In this document: positions 50,862 to 60,313 of the stretch, piece after piece
Numbering within the stretch: position 1 is the first letter of the stretch
Layout: every line of letters starts with the position of its first letter
Source: Nitrospinaceae bacterium
Lineage (GTDB): Bacteria; Nitrospinota; Nitrospinia; Nitrospinales; Nitrospinaceae
NCBI GenBank assembly: GCA_024644405.1
Contig: JAHELC010000005.1
Span: forward strand, 114,476 to 178,475
Reading direction: 5' to 3'
DNA length: 64,000 bases
Translations under genes and position numbers: made by a program
Notes under the pieces: generated by a model
Database searches by the model: none
Told to the model about the DNA's origin: nothing
What the model saw: only the letters and a program-made list of their open reading frames with translations

Positions 50862-53800
50862 TGCCTAAACGAACCGACATTGAAAAGATATTGATCATCG
50901 GCGCCGGTCCGATCATTATCGGCCAGGCCTGCGAATTCGATTATTCGGGAACCCAGGCCTGCAAGGCCCTCAAGGAGGAGGGATACCAGGTAGTACTGGT
51001 GAACAGCAATCCCGCCACCATCATGACCGACGCGGAGTTCGCAAATCGGACCTATGTCGAACCCGTTACCCCGGAAGTCGTGACCAAAATCATTGAAAAG
51101 GAAAAACCCGGTGCCCTGCTCCCGACCATGGGTGGCCAAACCGGATTGAATACCGCGCTGGCGGTGGCAGAAATGGGAGTCCTCGCCGAGCACAATGTGG
51201 AAATGATCGGTGCCGATGTGGATACGATCAACAAGGCGGAGGACCGCCAACGGTTCAACGAAGCGATGCAGCGCATCGGGCTTCAGGTGGCTCCCTGCGG
51301 TTACGCCGAATCGGTCGAACAGGCCTGGCAGGTTGTTAAAAATACCGGGTTCCCCGCCATCATCCGGCCGTCCTTCACTCTCGGTGGATCCGGCGGCGGT
51401 ATCGCCTACAGCGAAGGGGAGTTTGAAAGAATGGTGGACTGGGCACTCAGCGCCAGCCCCACGCACCGGGTGCTGATCGAAAAATCGTTATTGGGGTGGA
51501 AAGAATACGAGTTGGAAGTGATGCGCGATATCAAGGATAACGTGGTCATCGTCTGCTCCATCGAAAATTTTGATCCCATGGGCATCCACACCGGCGACAG
51601 CATCACCGTGGCTCCGGCGCAAACGCTGACCGACAAGGAATACCAGATTATGCGCAACGCGGCGATCGATATCATTCGCGAGATCGGCGTGGAAACCGGA
51701 GGCTCCAATATTCAATTCGCGATCAATCCCGAAAATGGTGAGATGGTCGTGATTGAAATGAACCCCCGGGTTTCCCGGAGCTCCGCCCTGGCTTCCAAGG
51801 CCACGGGCTTTCCCATCGCCAAGATCGCAGCCAAACTTGCCGTCGGTTACACGCTGGATGAAATCCGCAACGACATCACGCAGGTCACTCCCGTGTCCTT
51901 TGAGCCGACGCTGGATTACTGCGTGGTCAAAATTCCCCGGTTCACGTTTGAGAAATTTTTCAAAACCCCTCCCCTGCTGACGACTCAAATGAAATCCGTG
52001 GGTGAGGTGATGTCCATTGGCCGAACCTTTAAAGAGGCTCTGCAGAAATCCCTGCGGTCTCTGGAAATCGGGATATCCGGACTGGAGGAAAATTTTGAAT
52101 CCGGCGGGGAACTGCTTCACGAGAACGAATCGGATTTGGAAAAACTCCGTGAAATGCTGGCGCTGCCTCATTGGGACCGGCTCTGGCACATTGCCGCGGC
52201 CCTTCGGCGTGGGCTTTCCGTGGAAGAAATTTATAAGATTACTGCCGTCGATCCCTGGTTTTTGTTTAACCTGAAGGAAATCGTAGATTTCGAAAAGGAA
52301 ATCATCCACACCGGATCTTTAAACAAACTGACGGACGGCGACTTGCGCAAAGCCAAGCAAATGGGTTACTCCGACCTGTTTCTCGCCAAACTTTTAAACT
52401 GTAAAGAAACCGATGTAAACGCCAGAAGGCAATCGGCACACATCATTCCCGTATTCAAACGGGTGGACACCTGTGGAGCGGAATTTGAAGCGCATACCCC
52501 TTATCTGTATTCCACTTATGAAGAAGAATGCGAAGCCAATCCCTCAGACAGGAAAAAAATAATGATCCTGGGTGGCGGACCCAACCGCATCGGCCAGGGA
52601 ATCGAATTTGACTACTGCTGTGTGCATGCTTCCTTCGCGTTACGAGAAGAAGGATTTGAGACCATTATGGTCAATTGCAATCCGGAAACCGTGAGTACCG
52701 ATTACGACACCTCGGACCGGTTGTATTTTGAGCCGCTCACTTACGAGGATGTGCTTCACATTGTTCAAAAGGAAAAACCGGATGGCGTGATTGTCCAGTT
52801 TGGCGGTCAAACGCCGTTACGCCTGTCGGTCGCGTTGGAACAAGCGGGTGTGCCCATCATCGGGACCAGCCCGGATAATATCGACCGGGCGGAAGATCGC
52901 AAACGCTTCAAGGAGGTTCTCGAGAAACTTGGTATCCGGCAACCCCAAAACGGTACAGCCACCTCGCTGGAAGAAGCCCGGGCGATTGCCGGGGAAATAG
53001 GATATCCCGTGATGGTGCGGCCTTCTTATGTTCTGGGAGGACGCGCCATGGAAATCGTTTACAACCAGGACAGTCTGGACCGTTATATGCGGTTCGCGGT
53101 TAAAGCTTCGCCGGAGCATCCGGTTTTGATCGATGACTTTCTGGACAACGCAACCGAACTGGATGTCGATGCCATTTCCGATGGACACCAGGTGGTCATC
53201 GGCGGCGTCATGGAGCATATCGAGGAAGCGGGCATCCATTCTGGTGACAGCGCCTGTTCACTCCCTCCCTTCACGATTCCGCTGGCACTGACAGATGAAA
53301 TCAAACAGCAAACCCGCGAGTTGGCCCGGGAGTTGAATGTCATCGGTCTGCTCAATATCCAATTTGCCGTCCGCGATGGTGAGATTTTTGTTCTGGAGGT
53401 CAATCCCCGTGCCTCCCGGACCATCCCCTTTGTCAGCAAAGCCATCGGGGTGCCCCTGGCCAAACTTGCCGCCAAGGTGATGGCGGGCAAAACTCTCAGC
53501 GAGTTGGGATTTACCGAAGAAAGGGAAATATCACATATTGCCGTCAAGGAATCGGTATTCCCTTTTATTAAATTTTCCGATGTCGACATCCTGCTGGGCC
53601 CTGAAATGAAATCCACCGGGGAAGTGATGGGTTTGGATACCAGTTTCGGCCGGGCTTTTGCCAAGTCGCAAATCGCGACCGGCATCAAACTGCCGCCAGA
53701 AGGAATGGTGTTTATCAGTGTCAAGGAAGGAGATAAATCAGCCGCCGGAAAAATCGGGAAAAGCCTAGCGGAATTGGGGTATACGCTCATGGCCACACGC

Positions 53801-54112
53801 GGCACCGGGGATTACCTGAGAGACCTGGGGCTGAAAGTGATTCACATCAATAAGGTCAAGGAAGGTTCGCCTCATATTGTAGAAACACTTCAAGCGGGGA
53901 AAGTCGACTTTATGATCAACACCACTTTTGGTGAACAGGCGGTCAAGGATTCTTTCTCCATGCGCCGCGCTTCACTGACACAAAACCTGCCCTACTGCAC
54001 GACCATTCCGGGAGCCTTCGCGCTGGTGGACGCTTTGCAATCACTCAAGACCTCCAGCCTCTCCCTGACTCCCTTGCAGGAATACTGGAAGAACGCAACA
54101 CAAACCGCCTAG
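50861..54112 (+). CDS. carB: carbamoyl-phosphate synthase large chain
   Basis: 1083 residues when started at ATG of [11 protein letters not shown], overlapping the previous stop by one base; a start 16 codons upstream is in frame but gives a non-family extension. Two homologous ATP-grasp halves are present ([17 protein letters not shown] and [46 protein letters not shown] and [29 protein letters not shown]) and a C-terminal MGS-like domain ([13 protein letters not shown]). The enzyme forms carbamoyl phosphate for pyrimidines and arginine. Last gene of the operon; a short GAAATT/AATTTC hairpin follows. Confidence 0.97.
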   Translation: MPKRTDIEKILIIGAGPIIIGQACEFDYSGTQACKALKEEGYQVVLVNSNPATIMTDAEFANRTYVEPVTPEVVTKIIEKEKPGALLPTMGGQTGLNTALAVAEMGVLAEHNVEMIGADVDTINKAEDRQRFNEAMQRIGLQVAPCGYAESVEQAWQVVKNTGFPAIIRPSFTLGGSGGGIAYSEGEFERMVDWALSASPTHRVLIEKSLLGWKEYELEVMRDIKDNVVIVCSIENFDPMGIHTGDSITVAPAQTLTDKEYQIMRNAAIDIIREIGVETGGSNIQFAINPENGEMVVIEMNPRVSRSSALASKATGFPIAKIAAKLAVGYTLDEIRNDITQVTPVSFEPTLDYCVVKIPRFTFEKFFKTPPLLTTQMKSVGEVMSIGRTFKEALQKSLRSLEIGISGLEENFESGGELLHENESDLEKLREMLALPHWDRLWHIAAALRRGLSVEEIYKITAVDPWFLFNLKEIVDFEKEIIHTGSLNKLTDGDLRKAKQMGYSDLFLAKLLNCKETDVNARRQSAHIIPVFKRVDTCGAEFEAHTPYLYSTYEEECEANPSDRKKIMILGGGPNRIGQGIEFDYCCVHASFALREEGFETIMVNCNPETVSTDYDTSDRLYFEPLTYEDVLHIVQKEKPDGVIVQFGGQTPLRLSVALEQAGVPIIGTSPDNIDRAEDRKRFKEVLEKLGIRQPQNGTATSLEEARAIAGEIGYPVMVRPSYVLGGRAMEIVYNQDSLDRYMRFAVKASPEHPVLIDDFLDNATELDVDAISDGHQVVIGGVMEHIEEAGIHSGDSACSLPPFTIPLALTDEIKQQTRELARELNVIGLLNIQFAVRDGEIFVLEVNPRASRTIPFVSKAIGVPLAKLAAKVMAGKTLSELGFTEEREISHIAVKESVFPFIKFSDVDILLGPEMKSTGEVMGLDTSFGRAFAKSQIATGIKLPPEGMVFISVKEGDKSAAGKIGKSLAELGYTLMATRGTGDYLRDLGLKVIHINKVKEGSPHIVETLQAGKVDFMINTTFGEQAVKDSFSMRRASLTQNLPYCTTIPGAFALVDALQSLKTSSLSLTPLQEYWKNATQTA

Positions 54113-54133
54113 GAAATTTTCAATTTCTATTGT

Positions 54134-55078
54134 TTACTGAGGGGGTATCGAAGAAGGTGTGAGTTTTCTTGCTCTTTTCAGAATTTTAGGTAGAGGTTTG
54201 GACTTTTTGGAACGCACCAGGTTTCCCTTTACAAAATCTCCACCGGCCATGATGACGGCTTCGGAAAATCCTTCCTGGACATTGATGACTCGTACGACAC
54301 CCAGCTTGGTCAGGCGGTCACCGATATCCTCCTTGTAAAGGGGATCGTGGAAATTCACATCGACGCTGTACACGACAAACTCATCCCGGATTTCCACGCC
54401 GTTTTTTTGCCCCACGTTGATAATCATTTGTTCCTCTTCTTTTTCAACAGCAATCACCTGTCCGTCCAAAGGCACACGATCCATGTAATCCACGATCGTG
54501 GGCATAATTCTGTCGGTGATCCGGTTCAGTGCCCCTCCCATAAAAGTTTTATGGAAATCCGGGCTTCCAAGATTCAAAGAGCTTAGCGAATAACCCAGAG
54601 GAAACTCACCCTCCCTCGATTTTTCACTCAGGACAAACCCGGAGATAAAACGTCGTGTCTGCCCCTGAAAGACTTTGAATTCAATCTGTACCTCCGCCGA
54701 GCGGGACATCCTTTTCTCAGATTTGGTACTTTCCAGATTGACCGGCAATGCTGGCCGATATTTGATAATTTTTCCGGAAATGGTGACCTGGGCCGGGGAG
54801 CTGTTGACCGCAGAACCTTTTTTATCTTTGGCTCCGAGGGGCTTCGGGTCCATGAACCGCACCAGGATCACATTTTCCTGTTGGCGCAATTTTTGTTTGA
54901 TCAGGTCCGAAACCAGGGCACCCGGACTATAAGTTCCCACCCATCCCGGAGGATTTTGAAGCGGTTGCACTTGAACCTTCTTTTTATAAGGAACAGAGGC
55001 CGCCAAAACATCGGGATAATGAGTAACAAGGGTTAAAAAAGGAATAACCAACAGGAATAAAAATTTTCTTGGTTTCAT
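54134..55078 (-). CDS. exported FlgT/CsgG-like protein
   Basis: 314 residues from the ATG at MKPRKFLFLL. Sec signal peptide (1-26, ending VLAAS). The middle (KKVQVQPLQNPPGWVGTYSPGALVSDLIKQKLRQQENVILVRF) resembles the CsgG/FlgT middle domain, which opens with a strand followed by a helix binding several subunits. The C-terminal part (DGQVIAVEKEEEQMIINVGQKNGVEIRDEFVVYSV; LGVVRVINVQEGFSEAVIMAGGDFVKGNLV) resembles the FlgT C-terminal domain. FlgT stabilises the flagellar outer ring in some bacteria. The assignment is by pattern only; flagellar genes are at the right end of the window. Confidence 0.6.
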   Translation of the reverse strand: MKPRKFLFLLVIPFLTLVTHYPDVLAASVPYKKKVQVQPLQNPPGWVGTYSPGALVSDLIKQKLRQQENVILVRFMDPKPLGAKDKKGSAVNSSPAQVTISGKIIKYRPALPVNLESTKSEKRMSRSAEVQIEFKVFQGQTRRFISGFVLSEKSREGEFPLGYSLSSLNLGSPDFHKTFMGGALNRITDRIMPTIVDYMDRVPLDGQVIAVEKEEEQMIINVGQKNGVEIRDEFVVYSVDVNFHDPLYKEDIGDRLTKLGVVRVINVQEGFSEAVIMAGGDFVKGNLVRSKKSKPLPKILKRARKLTPSSIPPQ

Positions 55079-55170
55079 AAGAACGGCATACATTGGTTTT
55101 AAAGTTACTTCTATTTTACGGAAATAATCCAATGAATAAAAGATTTATCATGGATTTTTGAATCCTTTTC

Positions 55171-55198
55171 TTGACATTTTCCCCAGTAAAAGTAAAAT
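55171..55198 (+). promoter_or_regulatory. promoter with start point at or just before the FGE-like ATG
   Basis: TTGACA, 16 bases, TAAAAT. The predicted start is at about 55205, within a base or two of the ATG of the FGE-like gene, so the mRNA would be nearly leaderless. It lies between the divergent FlgT-like and FGE-like genes. Confidence 0.5.
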
Positions 55199-55205
55199 TT
55201 CGCCC

Positions 55206-55949
55206 ATGAAAAAATTGTACGCTATCACCGCCATTTTATTGTGTATCCTGATTGCCCCGGCGTCCCCCCAAGCCAAAAAACCGGGCAAGGAGATGATTCA
55301 AATTCCAAAGGGATGTTTCCAAATGGGAACCACAGAAACCCACCTTTACTTTGACCACGAGCAAAACGACCGAGAGCGTCCGGTCCACAAAGTCTGCCTG
55401 GACTCTTTTTATATCGACAAATATGAGGCTTCTCAAAAGCAATTTAAAAAAATATCAGGCAGGAACCCCTCAAAGTTATTCAACGATGACTGGCCGGCGG
55501 ACCATGTCCGATTTCAGGATGCAGAGGAATTTTGTTCCCTGCAGGGAAAACGGCTGCCCACAGAAGCAGAATGGGAATATGCCGCACGCGCCGGAAGCAA
55601 GGCGGAAAATCCGTTTGGAAAAAAAATCAATGATCATGTATGGCATGCCACCAATTCGGTCCGAACCCCTCAACCGGTGGGTAGCAAAGAACCCAATGCC
55701 TGGGGCGTGCATGACATGTTGGGCAGTGTCTGGGAGTGGGTCTCGGACTGGTATTCTCCCAGTTATTACGAGAACAGCCCTCGAAAAAATCCCAAGGGTC
55801 CCAAAGACCGCCGGAGCCATCATGTCATCCGCGGGGGTTCCTGGGCGGATGATGAATCTCTTGTTCGTGTGAGTAGCCGCCACCCGGGAATGGCCGATGC
55901 CACCGAGTCGTTCCTGGTCGGGGTGCGTTGCGCACGAAGTATAAAATAA
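55206..55949 (+). CDS. formylglycine-generating enzyme-like (SUMF1) protein
   Basis: 247 residues with a signal peptide (1-21, IAPASPQA) and a single FGE-sulfatase domain: MIQIPKGCFQMGTTE at the start, FYIDKYEASQKQF, DHVRFQDAEEFCSLQGKRLPTEAEWEYAAR, and GSVWEWVSDWYSPSYY followed by VIRGGSWADDESLVRVSSRH. I do not see the copper-binding Cys pair of active FGE near the C-terminus, so it may be a non-catalytic family member. The domain is common in secreted proteins of mixed function. The start is preferred over an upstream ATG (16 residues) because of the promoter position. Confidence 0.82.
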   Translation: MKKLYAITAILLCILIAPASPQAKKPGKEMIQIPKGCFQMGTTETHLYFDHEQNDRERPVHKVCLDSFYIDKYEASQKQFKKISGRNPSKLFNDDWPADHVRFQDAEEFCSLQGKRLPTEAEWEYAARAGSKAENPFGKKINDHVWHATNSVRTPQPVGSKEPNAWGVHDMLGSVWEWVSDWYSPSYYENSPRKNPKGPKDRRSHHVIRGGSWADDESLVRVSSRHPGMADATESFLVGVRCARSIK

Positions 55950-56015
55950 ATCCCCTTTTTTTCATCCGCATCTAATAGAGTACTTGCAACAACTCCCAAA
56001 AATTCCGGAACTCAG

Positions 56016-56648
56016 TTGAATTCGAAAACCGTCAATACAATTTATGAAAAGTTGCACCGGAGTCTCCCCGAGGCACGCTCGGAACTGGTGTATCAGAATC
56101 CTTTTCAGTTGCTGGTCGCTGTGATATTAAGCGCGCAGGCGACGGACAAATCCGTCAATGCCGTCACTCCCGGATTATTTAAAAAGCATCCGTCCCCCGA
56201 GGCGCTGTTGGCGCTGGGCGAAACCAAACTGAAAAAATCCATTCAAACCATTGGATTGGCCCCGACCAAAGCGAAAAACATCATCAAAACATGCCAAATT
56301 CTTCTGGAACAATTTAACGGGAAAGTCCCCGATAACCGGGAAGATCTGGAAAGCCTTCCCGGGGTCGGCCGCAAAACGGCCAATGTGGTCCTGAACGAAG
56401 GTTTCGATCAACCCACCATCGCCGTGGATACCCATGTGTTCCGCCTCGCCAACCGGACAGGCCTGGCACCGGGAAAAAATGTGCTGGAGACGGAGCTGAA
56501 ACTTCTGGAAGTAACTCCCAAAAAATGGTTAAAGCAAGCTCATCGTTATCTCATTCTTCACGGACGCTATGTTTGCAAGGCTAAAAATTATCTGTGCACA
56601 GACTGTGTCATTAGCCGGGAGTGCAAATTTCCTGATAAAAAGGTTTGA
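56016..56648 (+). CDS. nth: endonuclease III
   Basis: 210 residues; DNA glycosylase/AP lyase for oxidised pyrimidines. HhH motif LPGVGRKTANVVL with the catalytic Lys (LPGVGRK), Asp in AVDTHVFRL, and the [4Fe-4S] pattern C-x6-C-x2-C-x5-C (CKAKNYLCTDCVISREC) at the C-terminus. TTG start, with GGAA upstream. The stop is 15 bases before the next gene on the same strand. Confidence 0.96.
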   Translation: MNSKTVNTIYEKLHRSLPEARSELVYQNPFQLLVAVILSAQATDKSVNAVTPGLFKKHPSPEALLALGETKLKKSIQTIGLAPTKAKNIIKTCQILLEQFNGKVPDNREDLESLPGVGRKTANVVLNEGFDQPTIAVDTHVFRLANRTGLAPGKNVLETELKLLEVTPKKWLKQAHRYLILHGRYVCKAKNYLCTDCVISRECKFPDKKV

Positions 56649-56663
56649 ATCGAACTTATACTC

Positions 56664-57431
56664 ATGAAACAACCGACGGTCAGACATTTCGATGATATCG
56701 TGACACGTCTCAAAGCTTCCCTGAATCCGGTGGGCGAGTTCTCTGAAGTGGATACCCTCTTGGCTGGAAACCGCGAGTATCCCTTGATCAAAATCGTATT
56801 GGGCCAGGGGAATCCCCGACGCATCCTGATTTCGGGTGGTATCCATGGCGACGAGCCGGCGGGAGTGGAAAGTATTTGCGCTTTTCTGGAAAACAAACTT
56901 TATAAAAGTTTCCTGAACGATTGGGAGTTCACCCTGCTCCCCTGCATCAACCCTTCCGGGTATGAAGCGGGAACCCGCAACAATCGGGACAACATCGACC
57001 TCAATCGGAAATTCAAGGAGGATCAAGTGCCGCGTGAAGTCACTTTCGTCAAACAGGTTCTGGACCAACCTTATGAGTTGGATCTGGAGCTTCACGAGGA
57101 TGGTGACAGCCCGGGTTATTATCTTTATCAGAAGGACCAAACGCCCCCCCTGTCATCCCTTGGACGGGCTATTCTGGACCGGGTGGAACCGATCCATCCT
57201 TTGAATCTGGCAGAGGAAATTGAGGAGATACCGGCAGACCGGGGGCTATTGAGCCGTTTATCCGAACCGGATGAAATGGAATGGTGGCCAATGGCCCTGT
57301 ATGCCTACACCCGTGGGTGCAACCATGTATTTACGCTGGAAACATCGACGGCCTTGCCAATGGCTATTCGCACTGAAGCCCACCTGAGGGCCATACAGAC
57401 CGCTTTGGAGCATGTGGGGGAAGAAGCTTGA
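56664..57431 (+). CDS. M14-like zinc carboxypeptidase / aspartoacylase-superfamily hydrolase
   Basis: 255 residues. GGIHGDEPAG gives the His-x2-Glu zinc pair, NRDNIDLNRKF the substrate-binding Arg/Asn, DLELHEDGD the third zinc His, and FTLETST the position of the catalytic Glu. These are the M14/AstE-AspA hallmarks. Substrate (peptide, acyl amino acid) is not clear from the sequence. No signal peptide, so it is probably cytoplasmic. It converges on the transglycosylase gene. Confidence 0.85.
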   Translation: MKQPTVRHFDDIVTRLKASLNPVGEFSEVDTLLAGNREYPLIKIVLGQGNPRRILISGGIHGDEPAGVESICAFLENKLYKSFLNDWEFTLLPCINPSGYEAGTRNNRDNIDLNRKFKEDQVPREVTFVKQVLDQPYELDLELHEDGDSPGYYLYQKDQTPPLSSLGRAILDRVEPIHPLNLAEEIEEIPADRGLLSRLSEPDEMEWWPMALYAYTRGCNHVFTLETSTALPMAIRTEAHLRAIQTALEHVGEEA

Positions 57432-57434
57432 AAA

Positions 57435-59810
57435 TCAGGAAGCTTTGTCGGTCAGAATGGGGATGCTGATCGATTCCCCGGCCGAAATGCTGTTGATATC
57501 TTTGTCCGGGTTGTAGTTGCTGAGCAACCAGAATGGAATGGAATAAACGTTATTGCATATTTCCCATAGGGTCTCACCCTTTTTCAGTTTTCGGGTCACC
57601 ACTTTCTCCACCTGGTAATTCCCAAAAAAATCTTCCTGGATGGCCTTATGATATTCCTGCCGTTTGCGCTCAAACTCTTCGGGAGTGGTCCTTCGGAAAG
57701 GCACCTTGATGGATTGATTGACACGAATCCGGCTTCCTCTTCTCCTCAGGTTATTGAGCTGTCGTACTTCCCTTACCGAGAGCCGGGCCCAATCGGCAAT
57801 ATGACTCAAAGTTTCGTCGAAATCAATCTTGATGAGGCCGACACGATACTCTTCCTCGCTATCCGCAACAAATTTTACAGGACGAAATGCGTGACGGTTT
57901 CTGTTCAGTTGGAACGCACTGACAATATTGGATAAAGCCTTTTCCACATCCGAGGTCTTTTCCAAAGATTCTGTGGTACTGGCCACAACGGTATCTTCAT
58001 CGGACTGAACCCCGCTCATTTGAACCGCCATTTTTGGGGTTTCAGCTTGAGACTCTTCCGTGATACTGGCTACGACGGTTTCCTCACCGGATTGAACTCC
58101 GTTCGTTTCAACTGTCGTTTCCGGGATTTCAGTTTGAGCCTCTTTCTTGGCCGCGGCAGAAGCCAGTTGCAGTTTAAAATCGGTTCCCGGTTTTGGAACC
58201 TTGATGCGCTGGCCGGGGCGGAGGGAATGCGGATCTTCCATCGCATTCAATTTAGCCAGAACACTGACATGGACCCCGTGATTGCGGGCTATCCGGGTCA
58301 GGGTGTCCCTCCGCCGAACTCGGTATTTGATGGTTTCCAAATCGGGAGGGATCACTACTTTTTCCCAATCCGGCTTGGGATGACGCACACTGACGACTCG
58401 AGTCGTCCCACCTTTGTAGGCTTTACCCGGAATTTCCAAAACCTGGCCTTTATAGATCCGATGCCCCCGGATCATATTCATATCTTTCAATTTTCGGACG
58501 GAGGTTCTCATATTGCGGGCAATGGTACTTAAGGTATCCCCTCTTCGGACGGTATACCAGCGAACACGAACCTGTTTGTCGAATTTCAAATCTTCAGGGA
58601 TGGAGGCGTACACCTCATCAAGATTTAAATTTTCGTCGACAGGAACCTTGAATACGAAATTTTTAGGTATTCTTTTCTTGCCGGAAATAACGGGGCGGCG
58701 CAATGAAGGATTGTATTGGGCGATTTCCTCACGGCTCATATCAAAATGTTTCACTAATGTCGAGATATGAACATAATCCTCGATGGGTATTTCATCAAAC
58801 TCGAAGGGTTCATACATGACAATCCCCGGAAAATACTGGCGGGGATACTTGGTCACTTCCAGAGCGGCCATGAATTCGCAGAAAAAGTTTTTTGAGGCAA
58901 AGCCGAATCTTCGGCTGCGGTAATTATCTATTATTGCAACGATGTCATCCCCGTGCCTTCTTTTCGCCCGCTTCATACCATTCACTCCGTGGTTGTAAGC
59001 GGTGATTGCCAGGGGCCAGCTCTTCAATTGCTCGTAATTATATTTCAGAAGCTTGGCGGCGGCATAGGCGGCAATTATGGGATCCCGTCGTTCGTCCACT
59101 TCATAGCCAACTTTCATGAAACGGCGACCGGTACTGCGGGTGAATTGCCAGACTCCTGCGGCGCCCGCGCTGGAATAAGCGTGCATCTGAAAAGACGATT
59201 CCACATGCGGTAATACGGCCAATTCTTCCGGCACTCCGACTTCCTTGAAAATTCTTTTGATCTCTTTCATGTAGAGGCCGGACTTCCTCAAACCCTCTTC
59301 AAAGCGATCCCTTTGACCCAACTGGCTCCGTATATTGCGGGATGCTTTGTTGAAATTCGTTTGGACCAAATTCAGGATGCGTCCCTCTTCCGGCGTCAGA
59401 TTGACTCGATTTCTGACTCGGGCGAGCTTGCGCAGAATTTTCTTAAACTTTCTAATGTGGGGTTTTAACTTGCGGTAACGGGCTCTGGCAGAAAGATTCT
59501 TGTCGCCCAGGTACACCACATCGTAAATGATATTGAGATTGTCCTGATCATGAATGATGGCGTGCTGGGTCGAGTACTGCGTGTAAACTTTTTTCCAAAA
59601 ATTTACACGGGTTTCCAGTGCAGTCGGCACGGTAAAGTCAAATTCTTCGGTCTCGACTTCCCCGGGAAAGGTGGCTGAGGCGGGAGAAACACCCACCCAA
59701 AACAGACAAAGGATAGCGATCAATCTAATGGCGACAGTTTTAATCAAAGCAGTTAGCCTTTCAAAAAATATCGTTTTCCTCGGCCGGAATTCTCGACAGG
59801 AAAAACACAA
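57435..59810 (-). CDS. MltD-like lytic transglycosylase with several LysM domains
   Basis: 791 residues. A long n-region precedes a hydrophobic signal (about 24-47, ending SPASA). The N-terminal part (70-170) is helical and charged, then a soluble lytic transglycosylase domain with catalytic Glu204 (PHVESSFQMHAYSSAGAAGVWQF). Several LysM modules follow: about 413-458 (VRWYTVRRGDTLSTIARNM), 489-535 (IKYRVRRRDTLTRIARNH), a degenerate one near 655-700, and 735-785 (VTRKLKKGETLWEICNN). Between them lies a repeated acidic linker. It cleaves peptidoglycan, plausibly for growth or for flagellar or secretion assembly. Confidence 0.9.
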   Translation of the reverse strand: MCFSCREFRPRKTIFFERLTALIKTVAIRLIAILCLFWVGVSPASATFPGEVETEEFDFTVPTALETRVNFWKKVYTQYSTQHAIIHDQDNLNIIYDVVYLGDKNLSARARYRKLKPHIRKFKKILRKLARVRNRVNLTPEEGRILNLVQTNFNKASRNIRSQLGQRDRFEEGLRKSGLYMKEIKRIFKEVGVPEELAVLPHVESSFQMHAYSSAGAAGVWQFTRSTGRRFMKVGYEVDERRDPIIAAYAAAKLLKYNYEQLKSWPLAITAYNHGVNGMKRAKRRHGDDIVAIIDNYRSRRFGFASKNFFCEFMAALEVTKYPRQYFPGIVMYEPFEFDEIPIEDYVHISTLVKHFDMSREEIAQYNPSLRRPVISGKKRIPKNFVFKVPVDENLNLDEVYASIPEDLKFDKQVRVRWYTVRRGDTLSTIARNMRTSVRKLKDMNMIRGHRIYKGQVLEIPGKAYKGGTTRVVSVRHPKPDWEKVVIPPDLETIKYRVRRRDTLTRIARNHGVHVSVLAKLNAMEDPHSLRPGQRIKVPKPGTDFKLQLASAAAKKEAQTEIPETTVETNGVQSGEETVVASITEESQAETPKMAVQMSGVQSDEDTVVASTTESLEKTSDVEKALSNIVSAFQLNRNRHAFRPVKFVADSEEEYRVGLIKIDFDETLSHIADWARLSVREVRQLNNLRRRGSRIRVNQSIKVPFRRTTPEEFERKRQEYHKAIQEDFFGNYQVEKVVTRKLKKGETLWEICNNVYSIPFWLLSNYNPDKDINSISAGESISIPILTDKAS
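57967..58138 (+). repeat. imperfect tandem repeat (about 87 bp) in the transglycosylase linker
   Basis: Two adjacent units of about 85-89 bases encode the acidic segments VQSGEETVVAS... and VQSDEDTVVAS... of the LysM linker on the opposite strand. They are about 75-80% similar by eye, indicating an older duplication of a disordered linker. Confidence 0.7.
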
Positions 59811-60013
59811 TTTCAGCAGGACAGCCCAATAATTTTTAAAAGGCCTGTGTAATTAAGATCCGAACCCTTCAAGTGCAAAAAAATGCAGGAAATAATCACA
59901 AATCCTTGTTTTTTAAGGATAACAAACACCCCAAAGGGAGTCAATCGATTTAATAAACAGCAGGATCAAATAGAAAAATGACGATCAAAAGACTGAAAAA
60001 CATTGAAAAACAG

Positions 60014-60313
60014 TTAGGTAGATTTACCGGGGAAATCTTGATATTTATTGTTCAATTTATAGACAAATGCCAGAAGCTCGGCCACGACTCGATAAACCGA
60101 TGGAGGAATTTCCTTGTTGATATCCACCTGGGAAAGGATTTGCACCAGATCCGGGTCCTCTTTGATCGGTACCTGGTTTTCCTGGGCCAACTCGATGATG
60201 CGCTTGGCGACCAACCCTTCCCCCTTGGCAGTCACTTTGGGAGCGGCGTCTGTCTCCGTATGATATTTCAGGGCCACCGCAGATTTCAGGTTTTTATTTT
60301 TTCTTCTGCTCAT
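60014..60313 (-). CDS. FlhB C-terminal-domain-like protein (EscU/YscU/HrcU-type)
   Basis: 99 residues resembling the cytoplasmic domain of FlhB/YscU: VALKYHTETDAAPKVTAKGEGLVAKRIIELAQENQVPIKEDPDLVQILSQVDINKEIPPSVYRVVAELLAFVY. The autocleavage motif NPTH is absent: the ALKY position is followed by HTET. The C-terminal IPxSxYxVVAELLAFVY is typical. Stand-alone copies of this kind are found in many flagellated bacteria and their role is unclear. Start overlaps the fliK-like stop by four bases. Confidence 0.85.
   Translation of the reverse strand: MSRRKNKNLKSAVALKYHTETDAAPKVTAKGEGLVAKRIIELAQENQVPIKEDPDLVQILSQVDINKEIPPSVYRVVAELLAFVYKLNNKYQDFPGKST

Noticed and set aside
51488..52309. A 273-codon minus-strand frame within carB
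   Set aside because: It is antisense to carB and has no recognisable product.
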